A stretch of DNA of 64,000 nt, from assembly GCA_051439375.1 (NCBI GenBank), contig JBFRWB010000245.1, positions 6,232 to 70,231 on the forward strand. The letters run 5' to 3'. The notes beneath the pieces were generated by a model, which ran no database searches, was not told where the DNA came from, and saw nothing but the letters and a program-made list of their open reading frames with translations. Every line of letters starts with the position of its first letter. Positions within the stretch are counted from its first letter, which is position 1. This DNA is from JBGTGT01 sp051439375. Its GTDB lineage: Bacteria > Cyanobacteriota > Cyanobacteriia > Cyanobacteriales > Microcystaceae. The position numbers were made by a program, and so were the translations under genes. Shown in pieces: positions 17,580 through 26,447 of the stretch.

Positions 17580-17924
17580 ATGCCTGTCAGCGAATTAGAA
17601 ACAGAAATCGCCTCCGATCAAAAGTTTATTTTAATAGTGCTTTGGTTAGATGAAAATGTAGCGATCGCAGTTGATCAAGTTGTGGGGAAAGGAACCAGTC
17701 CCCTAACTGCTTACTTCTTCTGGCCTCGTCATGATGCGTGGGAACAATTAAAAGATGAATTAGAAGCAAAACACTGGATTGATGAGACAGATCGAATTCA
17801 AGTTCTCAATCAAGCGACAGAGGTGATTAATCTTTGGCAAGAACTGAAGAATCAAGGTAAACGTATCTCCATGATGGATGCTCAAACTAAGTTTCCCCAT
17901 ATTGTCTTTAGAGGAAGCAATTAA
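17580..17924 (+). CDS. ycf65: Small ribosomal subunit protein PSRP-3/Ycf65
   Basis: A 114-residue protein of the PSRP-3 family, a 30S ribosomal protein found only in cyanobacteria and plastids. The conserved stretch FILIVLWLDENVAIAVDQV and YFFWPRHDAWEQLK are diagnostic, as is the C-terminal DLLN-like helix (VINLWQELKN). It follows the LOG-like gene by 33 bp on the same strand. The assignment is one of the clearest lineage markers in the window. Confidence 0.92.
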   Translation: MPVSELETEIASDQKFILIVLWLDENVAIAVDQVVGKGTSPLTAYFFWPRHDAWEQLKDELEAKHWIDETDRIQVLNQATEVINLWQELKNQGKRISMMDAQTKFPHIVFRGSN

Positions 17925-17935
17925 GTTAACATCTA

Positions 17936-17972
17936 AGGGAAAATTGGACAGTAGATTGCATCAATTTTCCCT
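17936..17972. terminator. Hairpin between convergent ycf65 and lysozyme genes
   Basis: AGGGAAAATTG (17936-17946) pairs perfectly with CAATTTTCCCT (17962-17972) around a 15-base loop. It lies between two convergent stops, so it may end either transcript, but no separate T tract follows on the plus strand. Confidence 0.6.
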
Positions 17973-18007
17973 AGTAAGCTACCATCAATCAAGTTAGAAA
18001 AAGCGTT

Positions 18008-18682
18008 TTAAGTGCCTTGATTATTTAACTCTTCTTGTAACATTTTTTGATAAATATTCGGTAAATGACGACTCATACTATTGGTTTCAATTCCATAACC
18101 TAAACTAGTCCATGTTCCCGATAAATGTTTTAAAACCTTATTAATATTACCCTGTTGTAGCTGTTGAGAAATATCCATTCCCCACACTTGAGAATCTTTC
18201 AACCAACGATAAACCACTTTATCTTGATATTGGGGTTCAAAACTGTAAGAACGCCAGCGAAAAAAGCCAGATGGCTTGGGATGATACCGTTTTGCCATAT
18301 CATACCATGTAAAATTTAACATCTGATAGCGTCCTGCGGCTGTTGTACAGTTTCCCACATTAGGGCCAACCACAATCGGGACACATTTTTCAGGATGTGT
18401 ATCTAATTGATTGATATACTGTCCACCATAGAGAACGTGATAAGGACGGGAGACATTTGATTCACTCGCTGAAATAGTCCGCATTAATGCTCGAATATAG
18501 GGATCACCCCCTTCCATTACCAGAGGAGGAAGGGGACGGGAAACATGAGGAGAGAGGTGAGGGGAACGCTGTTTAAAACTTTGATAAATCCCTTGAAAGA
18601 CTAATAAAGCCATAATTAAGCCACTAGCAATAATGAAGTTAGGAAATTTGGGCTTAACAGAAGAAGAAGAGTTATTTTGCAT
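18008..18682 (-). CDS. Membrane-anchored lambda R-like lysozyme (GH104)
   Basis: A 224-residue protein with a single N-terminal transmembrane helix (about residues 16-33), a proline-rich linker and a C-terminal lysozyme domain. The domain follows the pattern of phage lambda R endolysin, a lytic transglycosylase: SASESNVSRPYHVLYGG (Glu74 the likely catalytic acid), TAAGRYQMLNFTWYDMA, and LSGTWTSLGYG near the end. It should cleave peptidoglycan glycan strands from the periplasmic side. There is no holin, spanin or other phage gene nearby, so it appears to be a domesticated host enzyme. It is convergent with ycf65. Confidence 0.82.
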   Translation of the reverse strand: MQNNSSSSVKPKFPNFIIASGLIMALLVFQGIYQSFKQRSPHLSPHVSRPLPPLVMEGGDPYIRALMRTISASESNVSRPYHVLYGGQYINQLDTHPEKCVPIVVGPNVGNCTTAAGRYQMLNFTWYDMAKRYHPKPSGFFRWRSYSFEPQYQDKVVYRWLKDSQVWGMDISQQLQQGNINKVLKHLSGTWTSLGYGIETNSMSRHLPNIYQKMLQEELNNQGT

Positions 18683-18913
18683 AATTAGGAGATTTTAAGG
18701 TGAGTAGGATTCAGAAAATAGCAATTAAGGGATAATCTTTTCCATCCTATCGTAACGATGAAGGTGACTGCATCACTAATAAATCTGAATCACTTAGAGG
18801 TGAATCAAATTTTAACTAAGTTGAGATTTTGTAGTGATTAATCGTAGAATGCAAGAAGAGGCTTAGGCTGAACAACAAAGTATCTCAACTTTTCTAACCC
18901 TAGATTTTTTACT

Positions 18914-19090
18914 ATGAAACATTCCATTCAACCCTATACCCCGGATAAAATCTATCAAATTCTGGTTGGTGCAAGTTTCTCGATTACGGCTAAATCAGAA
19001 GCAGAAGCAAAGGAAAAATTAGCAGCGTTACTCAGTGAAATTGATGTTGATCACTGGGAAATTGAACGCATCTGTGAATCTGAAAATTGA
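18914..19090 (+). CDS. Small hypothetical protein, 58 residues
   Basis: ATG at 18914, stop TGA at 19088-19090. The product begins MKHSIQPYTPDKIYQILVG and ends HWEIERICESEN. A central Ala/Glu-rich helix (SEAEAKEKLAALLSEI) follows a predicted strand, and the sequence is acidic overall. It reads as a compact alpha/beta protein and codon usage resembles the neighbours. I do not recognise the family. No strong ribosome binding site is seen, only an A-rich leader, so translation is probable rather than certain. Confidence 0.6.
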   Translation: MKHSIQPYTPDKIYQILVGASFSITAKSEAEAKEKLAALLSEIDVDHWEIERICESEN

Positions 19091-19409
19091 GTCGGTTAGT
19101 AGAATTAATTGTGTCAATCTAAAGAGAAATAGGAAAAGCACAAGCTAATTGTAAGAATTTCTTTCTACAGCATGACAAGAGCTAGTATAGCGTAATTTCG
19201 ATGTTCTCTATTACCTCATACTAAAATATTAGGACTTACACCAATTGTGGATTAAACTAACATATTTAACAGCGTCAATTCATTCATGAATTGATTCTAC
19301 AGTTAGCATCACTGCGTAAGTCCCTACACCATATTCTAAGCATCTTTTTCTACAGGATCAGATGGATAAAAAAGGATTTCAAGCTTCTGAGTTAAGATAG
19401 AGATAACTC
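19091..19409. other. Spacer containing a palindromic element
   Basis: No gene seen. The main content is the inverted-repeat element at 19231-19323, listed separately. Confidence 0.5.
19231..19323. repeat. Small inverted-repeat element, MITE-like
   Basis: About 93 bp. It is bounded by AGGACTTAC (19231-19239) and GTAAGTCC (19316-19323), with an internal palindrome TCAATTCAT-TC-ATGAATTGA (19275-19294). The end sequences resemble the AGGACTTACGCA-type ends of small non-autonomous elements often seen in cyanobacterial spacers; this link is from general knowledge and not verified here. Confidence 0.5.
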
Positions 19410-20354
19410 CTAATTTGGGTAATTATTTAACCAGTTTATTAAATCTTCAAGACCATTCAAATCTAACAATATTTCGCTTAAAGTGTCTAAAGACTCCATT
19501 GATAATTGATCAATTTGTTGTTTGACTAAATTAGGGATATCCCCTAATTTTTTAGATAATTGTTTGAGGAGTAGGTTTTTAATTCCTTCTTCCTTACCCA
19601 GTATTTTTCCTTCTTCAATTCCTTCCTGCTTTGAGGTTTCTACTACATTGTTTAAATCTCTATAATATTTTAAACTGTTTTGATAAGCTCTTTGTTCTTC
19701 GAGGGAAAATTGAGCGATTTCTGCTAGTTCAAATAATTGGTTAAAAACGCCTTCTTGTAACTCTTCTGGGGGTGTATCTAACTGAGATAAATGTCTGAAT
19801 AAAAACAGCCATTTCTCAAACTGTGTCTCTAAGTCTTCCAGTGTCTTTTGAAATTTAGGTAACTCTACATAGATAAATTTCAACTTGTCATAAAAAACTT
19901 CACAGTTTTGATTTTTTAATTCTACCGTATGAAAAAAGTCTGGATCATTTTTATGGTCATCAAAGATAAAATCTAAGATTCCTATGGTATAAACAGAAGA
20001 GAGTTGATAATTCCAATCTCCTTGAATGGCTTGCTCTTGAATAGGAAAGGTGGCATAATAAATGCTGCGATCTTTAAAATAATTTTGTTTCGCTTTTTGA
20101 ATTTCTACGATAAATTTTTCCCCTTTTTCACTTTCGCAGTAAAGGTCAAAGATTGCTTTTCTATCTAGGGCAGTATTCCCCACATTTTCATTGCTTTTAT
20201 AGCTAATATCGGCTACGGTATGATAGGACGGTAAAAGAGAATTTAAAAAGTCAATGAGAAGGGCTTTATGGGGTTCGCTACCAAAGAGTCGCTTAAAGCC
20301 AAAATCAGTTAGTAAGTTAATGTATTTATCACCGTTGATTGGGGAATTTATCAT
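19410..20354 (-). CDS. Rpn family PD-(D/E)XK nuclease/putative transposase
   Basis: A 314-residue protein of the PDDEXK family 'transposase' group (Rpn, recombination-promoting nuclease). The N-terminus INLLTDFGFKRLFG is diagnostic. Catalytic core: Asp in RKAIFDLYCE and the Glu-x-Gln-Lys of KFIVEIQKAKQ. The middle segment DRSIYYATFPIQEQ is also conserved. The C-terminus has the glycine/lysine/glutamate run GIEEGKILGKEEG followed by a DUF4351-like helical tail (LLLKQLSKKLGDIPN), the same tail type as in the DUF2887 gene at 14.3 kb. Members are linked to DNA breakage and horizontal spread. No terminal repeats of an element are visible around it. Confidence 0.85.
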   Translation of the reverse strand: MINSPINGDKYINLLTDFGFKRLFGSEPHKALLIDFLNSLLPSYHTVADISYKSNENVGNTALDRKAIFDLYCESEKGEKFIVEIQKAKQNYFKDRSIYYATFPIQEQAIQGDWNYQLSSVYTIGILDFIFDDHKNDPDFFHTVELKNQNCEVFYDKLKFIYVELPKFQKTLEDLETQFEKWLFLFRHLSQLDTPPEELQEGVFNQLFELAEIAQFSLEEQRAYQNSLKYYRDLNNVVETSKQEGIEEGKILGKEEGIKNLLLKQLSKKLGDIPNLVKQQIDQLSMESLDTLSEILLDLNGLEDLINWLNNYPN

Positions 20355-20398
20355 AGGATTTAGGAAGATATGTAAGAATAGATAATGAATAATAACTG

Positions 20399-21145
20399 CT
20401 ATAAAATCTGAGATAAAAATTGTTGAGTTCTTTCTGCTTTTGGATGATTAAAAAAGTCCTCTGGAGTCGCAATTTCCACAATTTTTCCATCGTCCATAAA
20501 AACGACCCGATCAGCCACTTCCCTCGCAAATCCTACTTCATGAGTGACACATACCATTGTCATTCCTGAATTAGCTAAATTTCGCATGGTATCTAATACT
20601 TCTTTAATCATCTCTGGATCTAAAGCAGAGGTAGGTTCGTCAAATAACATAATTTTTGGCTGCATTGCTAAGGCGCGAGCAATGGCGACTCGTTGCTGTT
20701 GTCCCCCTGATAATTGTCCAGGATATTTATTCGCTTGTTCTAAAATACCAACTTTTTTTAATAATTGTAATGCAGTTTCTTGAGCTTTTTCTTTTTGAGA
20801 ACGACGAACCCAAATAGGAGCTAAAGTTACATTATTTAATACAGTTAAATGGGGAAAAAGATTAAATTGTTGAAAGACCATTCCTACCTCACGACGGATG
20901 GTTTCTATATTTTTTAGGTCATGGGAGAGTTGAATTCCATCGACAATAATTTTGCCTTTTTGATAGGGTTCAAGGGCATTAAATGTACGAATAAATGTTG
21001 ATTTTCCAGACCCAGAAGGTCCCATGATCACAACCACTTCTTGCTTATTAACGGTGAGGTTAACGCCTTTGAGAACGTGGAAGCCATTGTCATACCATTT
21101 TTCCACATCTTGAGCAACAATAAGCGTGTCTATGTCTGAATTCAT
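20399..21145 (-). CDS. Amino-acid ABC transporter ATP-binding protein (GlnQ/HisP class)
   Basis: A 248-residue ABC ATPase with Walker A GPSGSGKST, Q-loop VFQQFNLFPH, signature LSGGQQQRVAIARAL, Walker B IMLFDEPTSALD and switch histidine CVTHEVGFARE. The combination FQQFNLFPHLT plus HEVGFAREVADR is typical of polar amino-acid importers, including cyanobacterial BgtA of the basic amino acid/glutamine system. No permease or binding protein lies next to it, so the ATPase is encoded apart from its partners, as also happens for bgtA. The direction is convergent with nothing; the Rpn gene follows 44 bp downstream. Confidence 0.88.
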   Translation of the reverse strand: MNSDIDTLIVAQDVEKWYDNGFHVLKGVNLTVNKQEVVVIMGPSGSGKSTFIRTFNALEPYQKGKIIVDGIQLSHDLKNIETIRREVGMVFQQFNLFPHLTVLNNVTLAPIWVRRSQKEKAQETALQLLKKVGILEQANKYPGQLSGGQQQRVAIARALAMQPKIMLFDEPTSALDPEMIKEVLDTMRNLANSGMTMVCVTHEVGFAREVADRVVFMDDGKIVEIATPEDFFNHPKAERTQQFLSQIL

Positions 21146-21210
21146 GAACAGTAAAATTAAAATAGAAAATCAAGTCTAGCTTATCATATTTTAGTCAAAT
21201 CATTAAACAA

Positions 21211-21942
21211 TTAATTACCTACTGTTAATTGTCCATTGATAATTGCTGAAAATTGTTTTAACCTTTTCAGGGCAATTAAAGAACTACGAATTAGTTGAAT
21301 TGCTCCCCAAGGTTGTTGTACCATTTTTTTAGCTAGGACAAAGGATTTTAAATTTCCTTCACTATCAAAAACAGCACTTAAATCGGGTAAAGTCTGGGTT
21401 ACATCATCACTAATAACCCGTAAAATAGCCACAGGAATTCCTCTTTCTTGAAAAAACGCTAATACCGCAAAACTCTCCATATCGATCGCAACAACATCAT
21501 AACTTTTCCCTAATCTTTGTTTTTCGATTTTGTCAGTAATAATGCGATCGCTACTCATTCCCTTTCCTAACTTGATCCTGTTGCCTAAAACCGAAGTAAG
21601 TGCCTTATTTAAGTTAAAATCGCACCTTAAATAAGACCATTCTCCCTCTGAGTTAACATATCCACAGCCTTGATAAAGAATCCCCTCTCCAACTGCATAA
21701 TCCTTCCATAGTCCACCACTTAATCCCATTAACAAGACACCTTGAGACAGCTTGTTAGTAGAGTCTAGAAACTGAAATTGCTGTGTCAAGAAAGAGCCGA
21801 CAGGGATTAATCCAGCAGGAATCGCTAATAAGTTAGCTTGACAAGTGGATTGAGCGAATCCGTGGGAAATAGCCCTATATTCAGCCCCTTTAACCCCTAA
21901 AATAAAGTCAAATGGTGGTAATAACTGAGAAGAAGATGGCAT
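21211..21942 (-). CDS. Nucleoside phosphorylase superfamily protein (MTAN/HpnG-like)
   Basis: A 243-residue member of the PNP/UDP phosphorylase fold. LLMGLSGGL near residue 70 takes the place of the GIAGG nucleobase loop, and AIDMESFAVLAFFQERGIP followed by VISDD is the conserved active-site region (Met-Glu for ribose, Asp for the base). Such proteins include methylthioadenosine/S-adenosylhomocysteine nucleosidases and HpnG, which cleaves adenosylhopane; the N-terminal half is too divergent to choose. It is divergent from the futC gene (65 bp to the annotated upstream frame), and precedes the ABC ATPase on the same strand. Confidence 0.75.
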   Translation of the reverse strand: MPSSSQLLPPFDFILGVKGAEYRAISHGFAQSTCQANLLAIPAGLIPVGSFLTQQFQFLDSTNKLSQGVLLMGLSGGLWKDYAVGEGILYQGCGYVNSEGEWSYLRCDFNLNKALTSVLGNRIKLGKGMSSDRIITDKIEKQRLGKSYDVVAIDMESFAVLAFFQERGIPVAILRVISDDVTQTLPDLSAVFDSEGNLKSFVLAKKMVQQPWGAIQLIRSSLIALKRLKQFSAIINGQLTVGN

Positions 21943-22058
21943 AGAATTTAGAATTTCTTGACAAGAATTCTTGATAAACTACAATACAAGATGGACGAAA
22001 TTCTCAAATGTCCTTAATAGCATTTCTTGAATTTCCAATTCAGCCTGTTGTAAACTTC

Positions 22059-23123
22059 ATGATAACACCACCAATTCTTACAATTGAGAACTTAAGCAAG
22101 TATTTTCCGAAAAACCCGATTCCTGCGGTAGATAAAGTCAGTTTTTCCTTAGAAAAAGGGGAATTACTCGGACTATTAGGGTCATCGGGATGTGGCAAAA
22201 CAACCCTATTGAGAATGATAGCGGGTTTTGAACAGCCTTCTGAGGGAACAATTTTTAGAGAAGAAAGACAGGTATCGGGCAAAGGAATCTTTATTACCCC
22301 AGAAAATCGTCAAACAGGCATGGTATTCCAAGATTATGCCTTATTTCCCCATTTAACCCTTGCTGAAAATCTTGCCTTTGGCCTCAAAACCCAAATCCCA
22401 CCGTTAAAAAAAAGCCAAATTAAAGCAAGAATTGAAGAAGTTTTACAATTAGTGGGTTTAGAAGGATTTAACTGCCGTTATCCTCACGAATTGTCCGGCG
22501 GACAACAGCAGAGAGTCGCTTTAGCCCGTGCCCTCGCACCCCAACCTAATTTAATTTTACTAGACGAACCCCTCAGTAATTTAGACGTACAAGTTAGGCA
22601 GCGTTTAAGGGAGGAAATTCGCAATATTCTCAAAGCAACCGAGGTTTCTGCCGTTTTTGTTACCCATGATCAAGAAGAAGCCCTTGCCATTTCTGATAAA
22701 ATTGCGGTAATGCGTCAGGGTAAGATTGAGCAAATCGGGACACCAGAAGAGATTTATACCCATCCAACATCCCGATTTGTGGCAGAATTCGTTACACAGG
22801 CTAATTTTTTACCCGCTTTTCGTTATGGCGATCGCTGGAAAACAGAAATTGGGATCTGGGATTGTAATATGATGTCCCATCAAGAAAATAGCGAAGAAGG
22901 GGAATTAATGATACGACAAGAAGATATTAATTTATATGCTAAAGAAACAGGGACATCTACCGTCATTAATCGGCAATTTTTAGGGCGAGAATACCGTTAT
23001 TGTATCGCTATGGCTTCGGGTCATCAATTACACGCGAGAACGTCCATTAGTACCCAATTAGAAATAGGGACAAAGGTAGAATTAGAGGTTAATTCCTCAG
23101 ATCCTCAGTTATTTTTGCCATAA
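22059..23123 (+). CDS. futC: Ferric iron-type ABC transporter ATP-binding protein
   Basis: A 354-residue ATPase of the iron/spermidine/putrescine class. Walker A GSSGCGKTT, signature LSGGQQQRVALARAL, Walker B LILLDEPLSNLD, H-loop FVTHDQEEAL. The C-terminal 120 residues form a TOBE-like regulatory domain (ending in a strand-rich segment with GREYRYCIAMASG). These fit FutC/FbpC of the cyanobacterial Fe(III) importer. An ATG at 22008 in frame adds 17 residues with no similarity, so the second ATG (22059, MITPPILTIENLSKYF) is taken. FutA and FutB are not in the window, as the fut genes are often dispersed. Iron specificity is an inference from family resemblance. Confidence 0.78.
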   Translation: MITPPILTIENLSKYFPKNPIPAVDKVSFSLEKGELLGLLGSSGCGKTTLLRMIAGFEQPSEGTIFREERQVSGKGIFITPENRQTGMVFQDYALFPHLTLAENLAFGLKTQIPPLKKSQIKARIEEVLQLVGLEGFNCRYPHELSGGQQQRVALARALAPQPNLILLDEPLSNLDVQVRQRLREEIRNILKATEVSAVFVTHDQEEALAISDKIAVMRQGKIEQIGTPEEIYTHPTSRFVAEFVTQANFLPAFRYGDRWKTEIGIWDCNMMSHQENSEEGELMIRQEDINLYAKETGTSTVINRQFLGREYRYCIAMASGHQLHARTSISTQLEIGTKVELEVNSSDPQLFLP

Positions 23124-23308
23124 TAAGCGTTACTTGACACCTTACCTACCCCAATTTATAGCCCTATCCATTAAGGTGTTTGATATAAGCAATCTTTAAA
23201 GTAATCATCAGGAATTACGTTCTAATTTTTAATGGTACGCAGCACGATAGATCCTTTGCGTGTCAGAATAAGAAACAATAATAAAAATCCATTGGAGGAG
23301 ACATCAGA

Positions 23309-25036
23309 ATGGTTGCAACTCCCATCAAAACAGAAAAACGCTTAACGATGCAAACCGCCAGTATCGGCGAAGATACCATAGCTATTCGTTCCCTAGATTG
23401 GGATAGAGACAGATTTGACATCGAATTTGGCTTACAAAACGGGACAACTTACAATTCCTATCTTATTGAAGGGGATAAAATTGCCCTTGTGGATAGTTCC
23501 CACGAAAAATTCCGTCAGCTATATCTAGATACCTTAAAAGGATTAATTGACCCCAAAACCATTGATTATTTAATCATTAGTCACACCGAACCCGATCATA
23601 GTGGCTTAACCAAAGATATTCTAGAACTTGCACCCCATATAACCGTTGTTGGAGCAAAAGTTGCCATTCAATTCTTAGAAAACTTTGTTCATCAACCCTT
23701 TGAACGCATAATCGTCAAAAATGGCGATACCCTAGACTTAGGAAAGGGTCATATTCTGGAATTCGTTAGTGCGCCGAATCTCCATTGGCCAGACACAATG
23801 CTAACCTACGACTCGGAAACCAGCACCCTCTTTACCTGTGATGTGTTTGGGATGCACTATTGTTCTAATAACCTCTACGATGAACACTTAGCCGATATTG
23901 AGGCAGATTATCATTTTTATTATGAATGTTTAATGGGGCCAAATGCGCGATCGGTCATTGCAGCCATGAAACGCATGGATAAACTGGGGGAAATTACCAC
24001 CGTAGCCAATGGTCATGGTCCTTTACTGTACCATAACGTCAAAGAACTGTTAGAACGCTACCGTACATGGAGTTTAGCCCAAGCCAAGGCAGAAACCAAC
24101 GTCATTGTCTTTTATATCTCCGATTATGGTTATAGCGATCGCTTATCTCAAGCCTTAGCAAAGGGAATTAACAAAACTGGCGTTGCAGTGGAAATGGTGG
24201 ATCTTAAGTCTAGTGATCCCCAAGATATCACGGAAATGGTGAGTCAGGCCAGTGGAATTGTCCTAGGAATGCCTCCCCTATCAGGAGAGTATTATAAAGA
24301 AATAACTACTAATTTAGGGACAGTCTTAGCTGCGGTTAACAGTAAGCAATATTTTGGTTTATTTGAGTCCTATGGCGGAGATGATGAACCGATTGATCCC
24401 CTTGTTATTAAATTACGGGAAATTGGCCTGCGTAAAGCTTTTACCTCAATACGGGTAAAAGATACCCCCGACGAAGGAATTTATCAAGAATGTGAAGAGT
24501 CAGGAACGGACTTAGGACAAGCTTTAACCCAATCGAAAAAGATTAAACAGCGAAAATCCCTCGATAGTGATTTAGACCAAGCAATCGGGCGAATTAGTGG
24601 GGGATTATACATCTTAACCGCCAATAAGAGTGATCTGAATGGGGCAATGTTAGCCAGTTGGGTGACACAAGCGAGTTTTGATCCCCCCGGTTTTACGGTT
24701 GCAGTGGCGAAAGATCGGGCAATTGAATCGCTGATGCAAGTGGGGGATACTTTTGTCTTGAATATCCTTGAAGAAGGGAAATATCAACCCTTAATGAAGC
24801 ATTTTCTCAAACGATTCCCCCCCGGTGCCGATCGCTTTGCTGGGGTTAACATCCAAATGGCTACCAATGGCTCCCCCATTTTAGTGGATGCGTTAGCTTA
24901 TTTAGAGTGTGAAGTCGTTAGTCGCATGGACTGTAGCGATCACTGGATTGTGTATAGTAAAGTGACTACTGGCCGAGTCTCTAATCCTGATGGTTTAACG
25001 GCGATACATCACCGCAAAGTAGGGAATTATTATTAA
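23309..25036 (+). CDS. flv3: Flavodiiron protein, Flv3-like, with C-terminal flavin reductase domain
   Basis: A 575-residue protein with the three-domain layout of cyanobacterial Flv proteins: beta-lactamase-like diiron domain (about 30-260), flavodoxin (about 263-410) and flavin reductase (about 435-575). Flv1/Flv3 pass electrons from photosystem I to oxygen in a light-protective (Mehler-like) reaction. All six canonical metal ligands are present: His92, Glu94, Asp96 (HTEPDH), His159, Asp178 and His236, which fits Flv3 or Flv4 and argues against Flv1/Flv2, whose ligands are substituted. The overall sequence recalls Flv3. An ATTGGAGGAG ribosome binding site precedes the ATG. There is no flv1, flv2 or flv4 nearby. 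Confidence 0.85.
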   Translation: MVATPIKTEKRLTMQTASIGEDTIAIRSLDWDRDRFDIEFGLQNGTTYNSYLIEGDKIALVDSSHEKFRQLYLDTLKGLIDPKTIDYLIISHTEPDHSGLTKDILELAPHITVVGAKVAIQFLENFVHQPFERIIVKNGDTLDLGKGHILEFVSAPNLHWPDTMLTYDSETSTLFTCDVFGMHYCSNNLYDEHLADIEADYHFYYECLMGPNARSVIAAMKRMDKLGEITTVANGHGPLLYHNVKELLERYRTWSLAQAKAETNVIVFYISDYGYSDRLSQALAKGINKTGVAVEMVDLKSSDPQDITEMVSQASGIVLGMPPLSGEYYKEITTNLGTVLAAVNSKQYFGLFESYGGDDEPIDPLVIKLREIGLRKAFTSIRVKDTPDEGIYQECEESGTDLGQALTQSKKIKQRKSLDSDLDQAIGRISGGLYILTANKSDLNGAMLASWVTQASFDPPGFTVAVAKDRAIESLMQVGDTFVLNILEEGKYQPLMKHFLKRFPPGADRFAGVNIQMATNGSPILVDALAYLECEVVSRMDCSDHWIVYSKVTTGRVSNPDGLTAIHHRKVGNYY

Positions 25037-25101
25037 AGCCATTTCTGTAAACAGTTAACAGTTAATATCACTGTTAGGTTAGTAAACCTTAGATATCGTA
25101 G

Positions 25102-25167
25102 GATGGGTTAGGCACAGGGACAGTTATAGGACAACCTTATAATTTTTAATTTGTGCCGTAACCCATC
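25102..25167. repeat. Interspersed inverted repeat (66 bp)
   Basis: GATGGGTTAGGCAC (25102-25115) pairs with GTGCCGTAACCCATC (25153-25167) with one bulge, around a 37-base AT-rich loop. A second small palindrome GCAAG-ATG-CTTGC lies at 25239-25251. Both sit in the spacer between convergent flv3 and the ABC ATPase gene. They look like REP-type elements, and the first may act as a terminator. Confidence 0.7.
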
Positions 25168-25279
25168 TCAGGGTGTTTGTATAGTTAACTCAAATAAGAA
25201 TGAGACAATACCGATCTCCTTTGTTGTTGGTATAGCGAGCAAGATGCTTGCACTCCTATCGTGCTAACTGTTCACTGAA

Positions 25280-26260
25280 TCACTGACTTGCAGTAATATT
25301 TCGTTCCCGTAGTTGTCGGATGAAAAACTCCTCTAATGAAGCCCGCGCCCGATTCAGGGTGATCAATTGGGCATCCATTTCGCTTAAACGGGCAACAAAG
25401 TCTTGGGGATCGCCTTTAAGTTGACCATGCCATAAATTATTCTCTAATCTTAAGCCTTCTATCCAAGGGCCGAGTGATTTTGGTGAACCCCCTTTCACCA
25501 CCACCTGATAAACATCAGCCCGTCCTAATATATCTTCCAATGAACCCGTGCAAATAATTTCACCTCTGGCGAGTAAAGCAATGCGATCGCAGATTTGTTC
25601 CACGTCAGCCAAAATATGGGAGTTAAAAAAGATCGTTTTTCCCTGTTCTTTGAGGGCTAAAATAATCTCTCGGACTTGATAGCGTCCCATGGGATCGAGG
25701 CCGGACATGGGTTCATCGAGGAAGACTAATTCAGGATCGTTGATTAAAGCCTGTGCCATTCCTACCCGTTGGGTCATGCCCTTAGAATATTTGCGAATTT
25801 GTTTTGTTTTCGCAGTTTTTTGTGCCAGACCGACCAAATCTAATAACTCAGGAATCCGTTTTTGGCGGACATCAGAGGGAAGTTGAAAAACCCCTGCAAC
25901 AAAATCTAAAAACTCCCATGCAGTGAGAAAATCATAAAAGTAGGCATTTTCGGGTAAATAACCGATTCGTTGTTTGGTACTGCGATTGCCAATCGGTTTT
26001 CCTAATAATTTTGCCCGTCCAGAGGTCGGGCGAATAATACCTAATAAGGTTTTGAGAAGGGTCGTTTTGCCCGCCCCATTGGGACCGAGTAAGCCGAAGG
26101 TTTCTCCATGATAAACACTTAAATCGCAGCTTTTTAAAGATTGAACCTTTTGATTCAGCCAAAACCCTGTCCGATAAACTTTCCCTAAGTTCCATGTTTC
26201 AACAACGGCGGTGGAATCGGTAGGAGAAGAGGGGCTTAAAGTGTCTTTTACAGCATCCAT
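25280..26260 (-). CDS. ABC-2 type transporter ATP-binding protein
   Basis: A 326-residue ATPase of the ABC-2 (DrrA/CcmA-like) class. Walker A GPNGAGKTT, signature YSKGMTQRVGMAQAL (a Tyr-Ser-Lys-Gly-Met variant usual for this class), Walker B LVFLDEPMSGLDP, and SHILADVEQ for the H-loop. A C-terminal domain of about 85 residues ends in an LEEFFI motif. Such ATPases energise export or membrane-protein permeases encoded alongside. No permease is found next to it: the next gene on the same strand is a glycosyltransferase beyond a 0.6 kb spacer, and a convergent flv3 follows. The transported compound is unknown. Confidence 0.88.
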   Translation of the reverse strand: MDAVKDTLSPSSPTDSTAVVETWNLGKVYRTGFWLNQKVQSLKSCDLSVYHGETFGLLGPNGAGKTTLLKTLLGIIRPTSGRAKLLGKPIGNRSTKQRIGYLPENAYFYDFLTAWEFLDFVAGVFQLPSDVRQKRIPELLDLVGLAQKTAKTKQIRKYSKGMTQRVGMAQALINDPELVFLDEPMSGLDPMGRYQVREIILALKEQGKTIFFNSHILADVEQICDRIALLARGEIICTGSLEDILGRADVYQVVVKGGSPKSLGPWIEGLRLENNLWHGQLKGDPQDFVARLSEMDAQLITLNRARASLEEFFIRQLRERNITASQ

Positions 26261-26447
26261 AGAGCAATGAAACGGTTTTCAAAAATGTTTGCGGATTTGA
26301 TTTCTATTTTTCCCTAAAATCCTTTGAAAGACGACATTACAGTTAACTTATGTTAAGTTTATGGCCATTTGATAGTGCTACACATAATTAAAAATTCAAG
26401 ATTAAAAATTCAAAAGCGATCCCTGACTGCGTTTCAGAATTTTCAAC

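Noticed and set aside
14265..20354. Intact transposon between the two nuclease-like genes
   Set aside because: No terminal inverted repeats or target duplications flank the genes, and housekeeping genes gcvT and ycf65 lie between.
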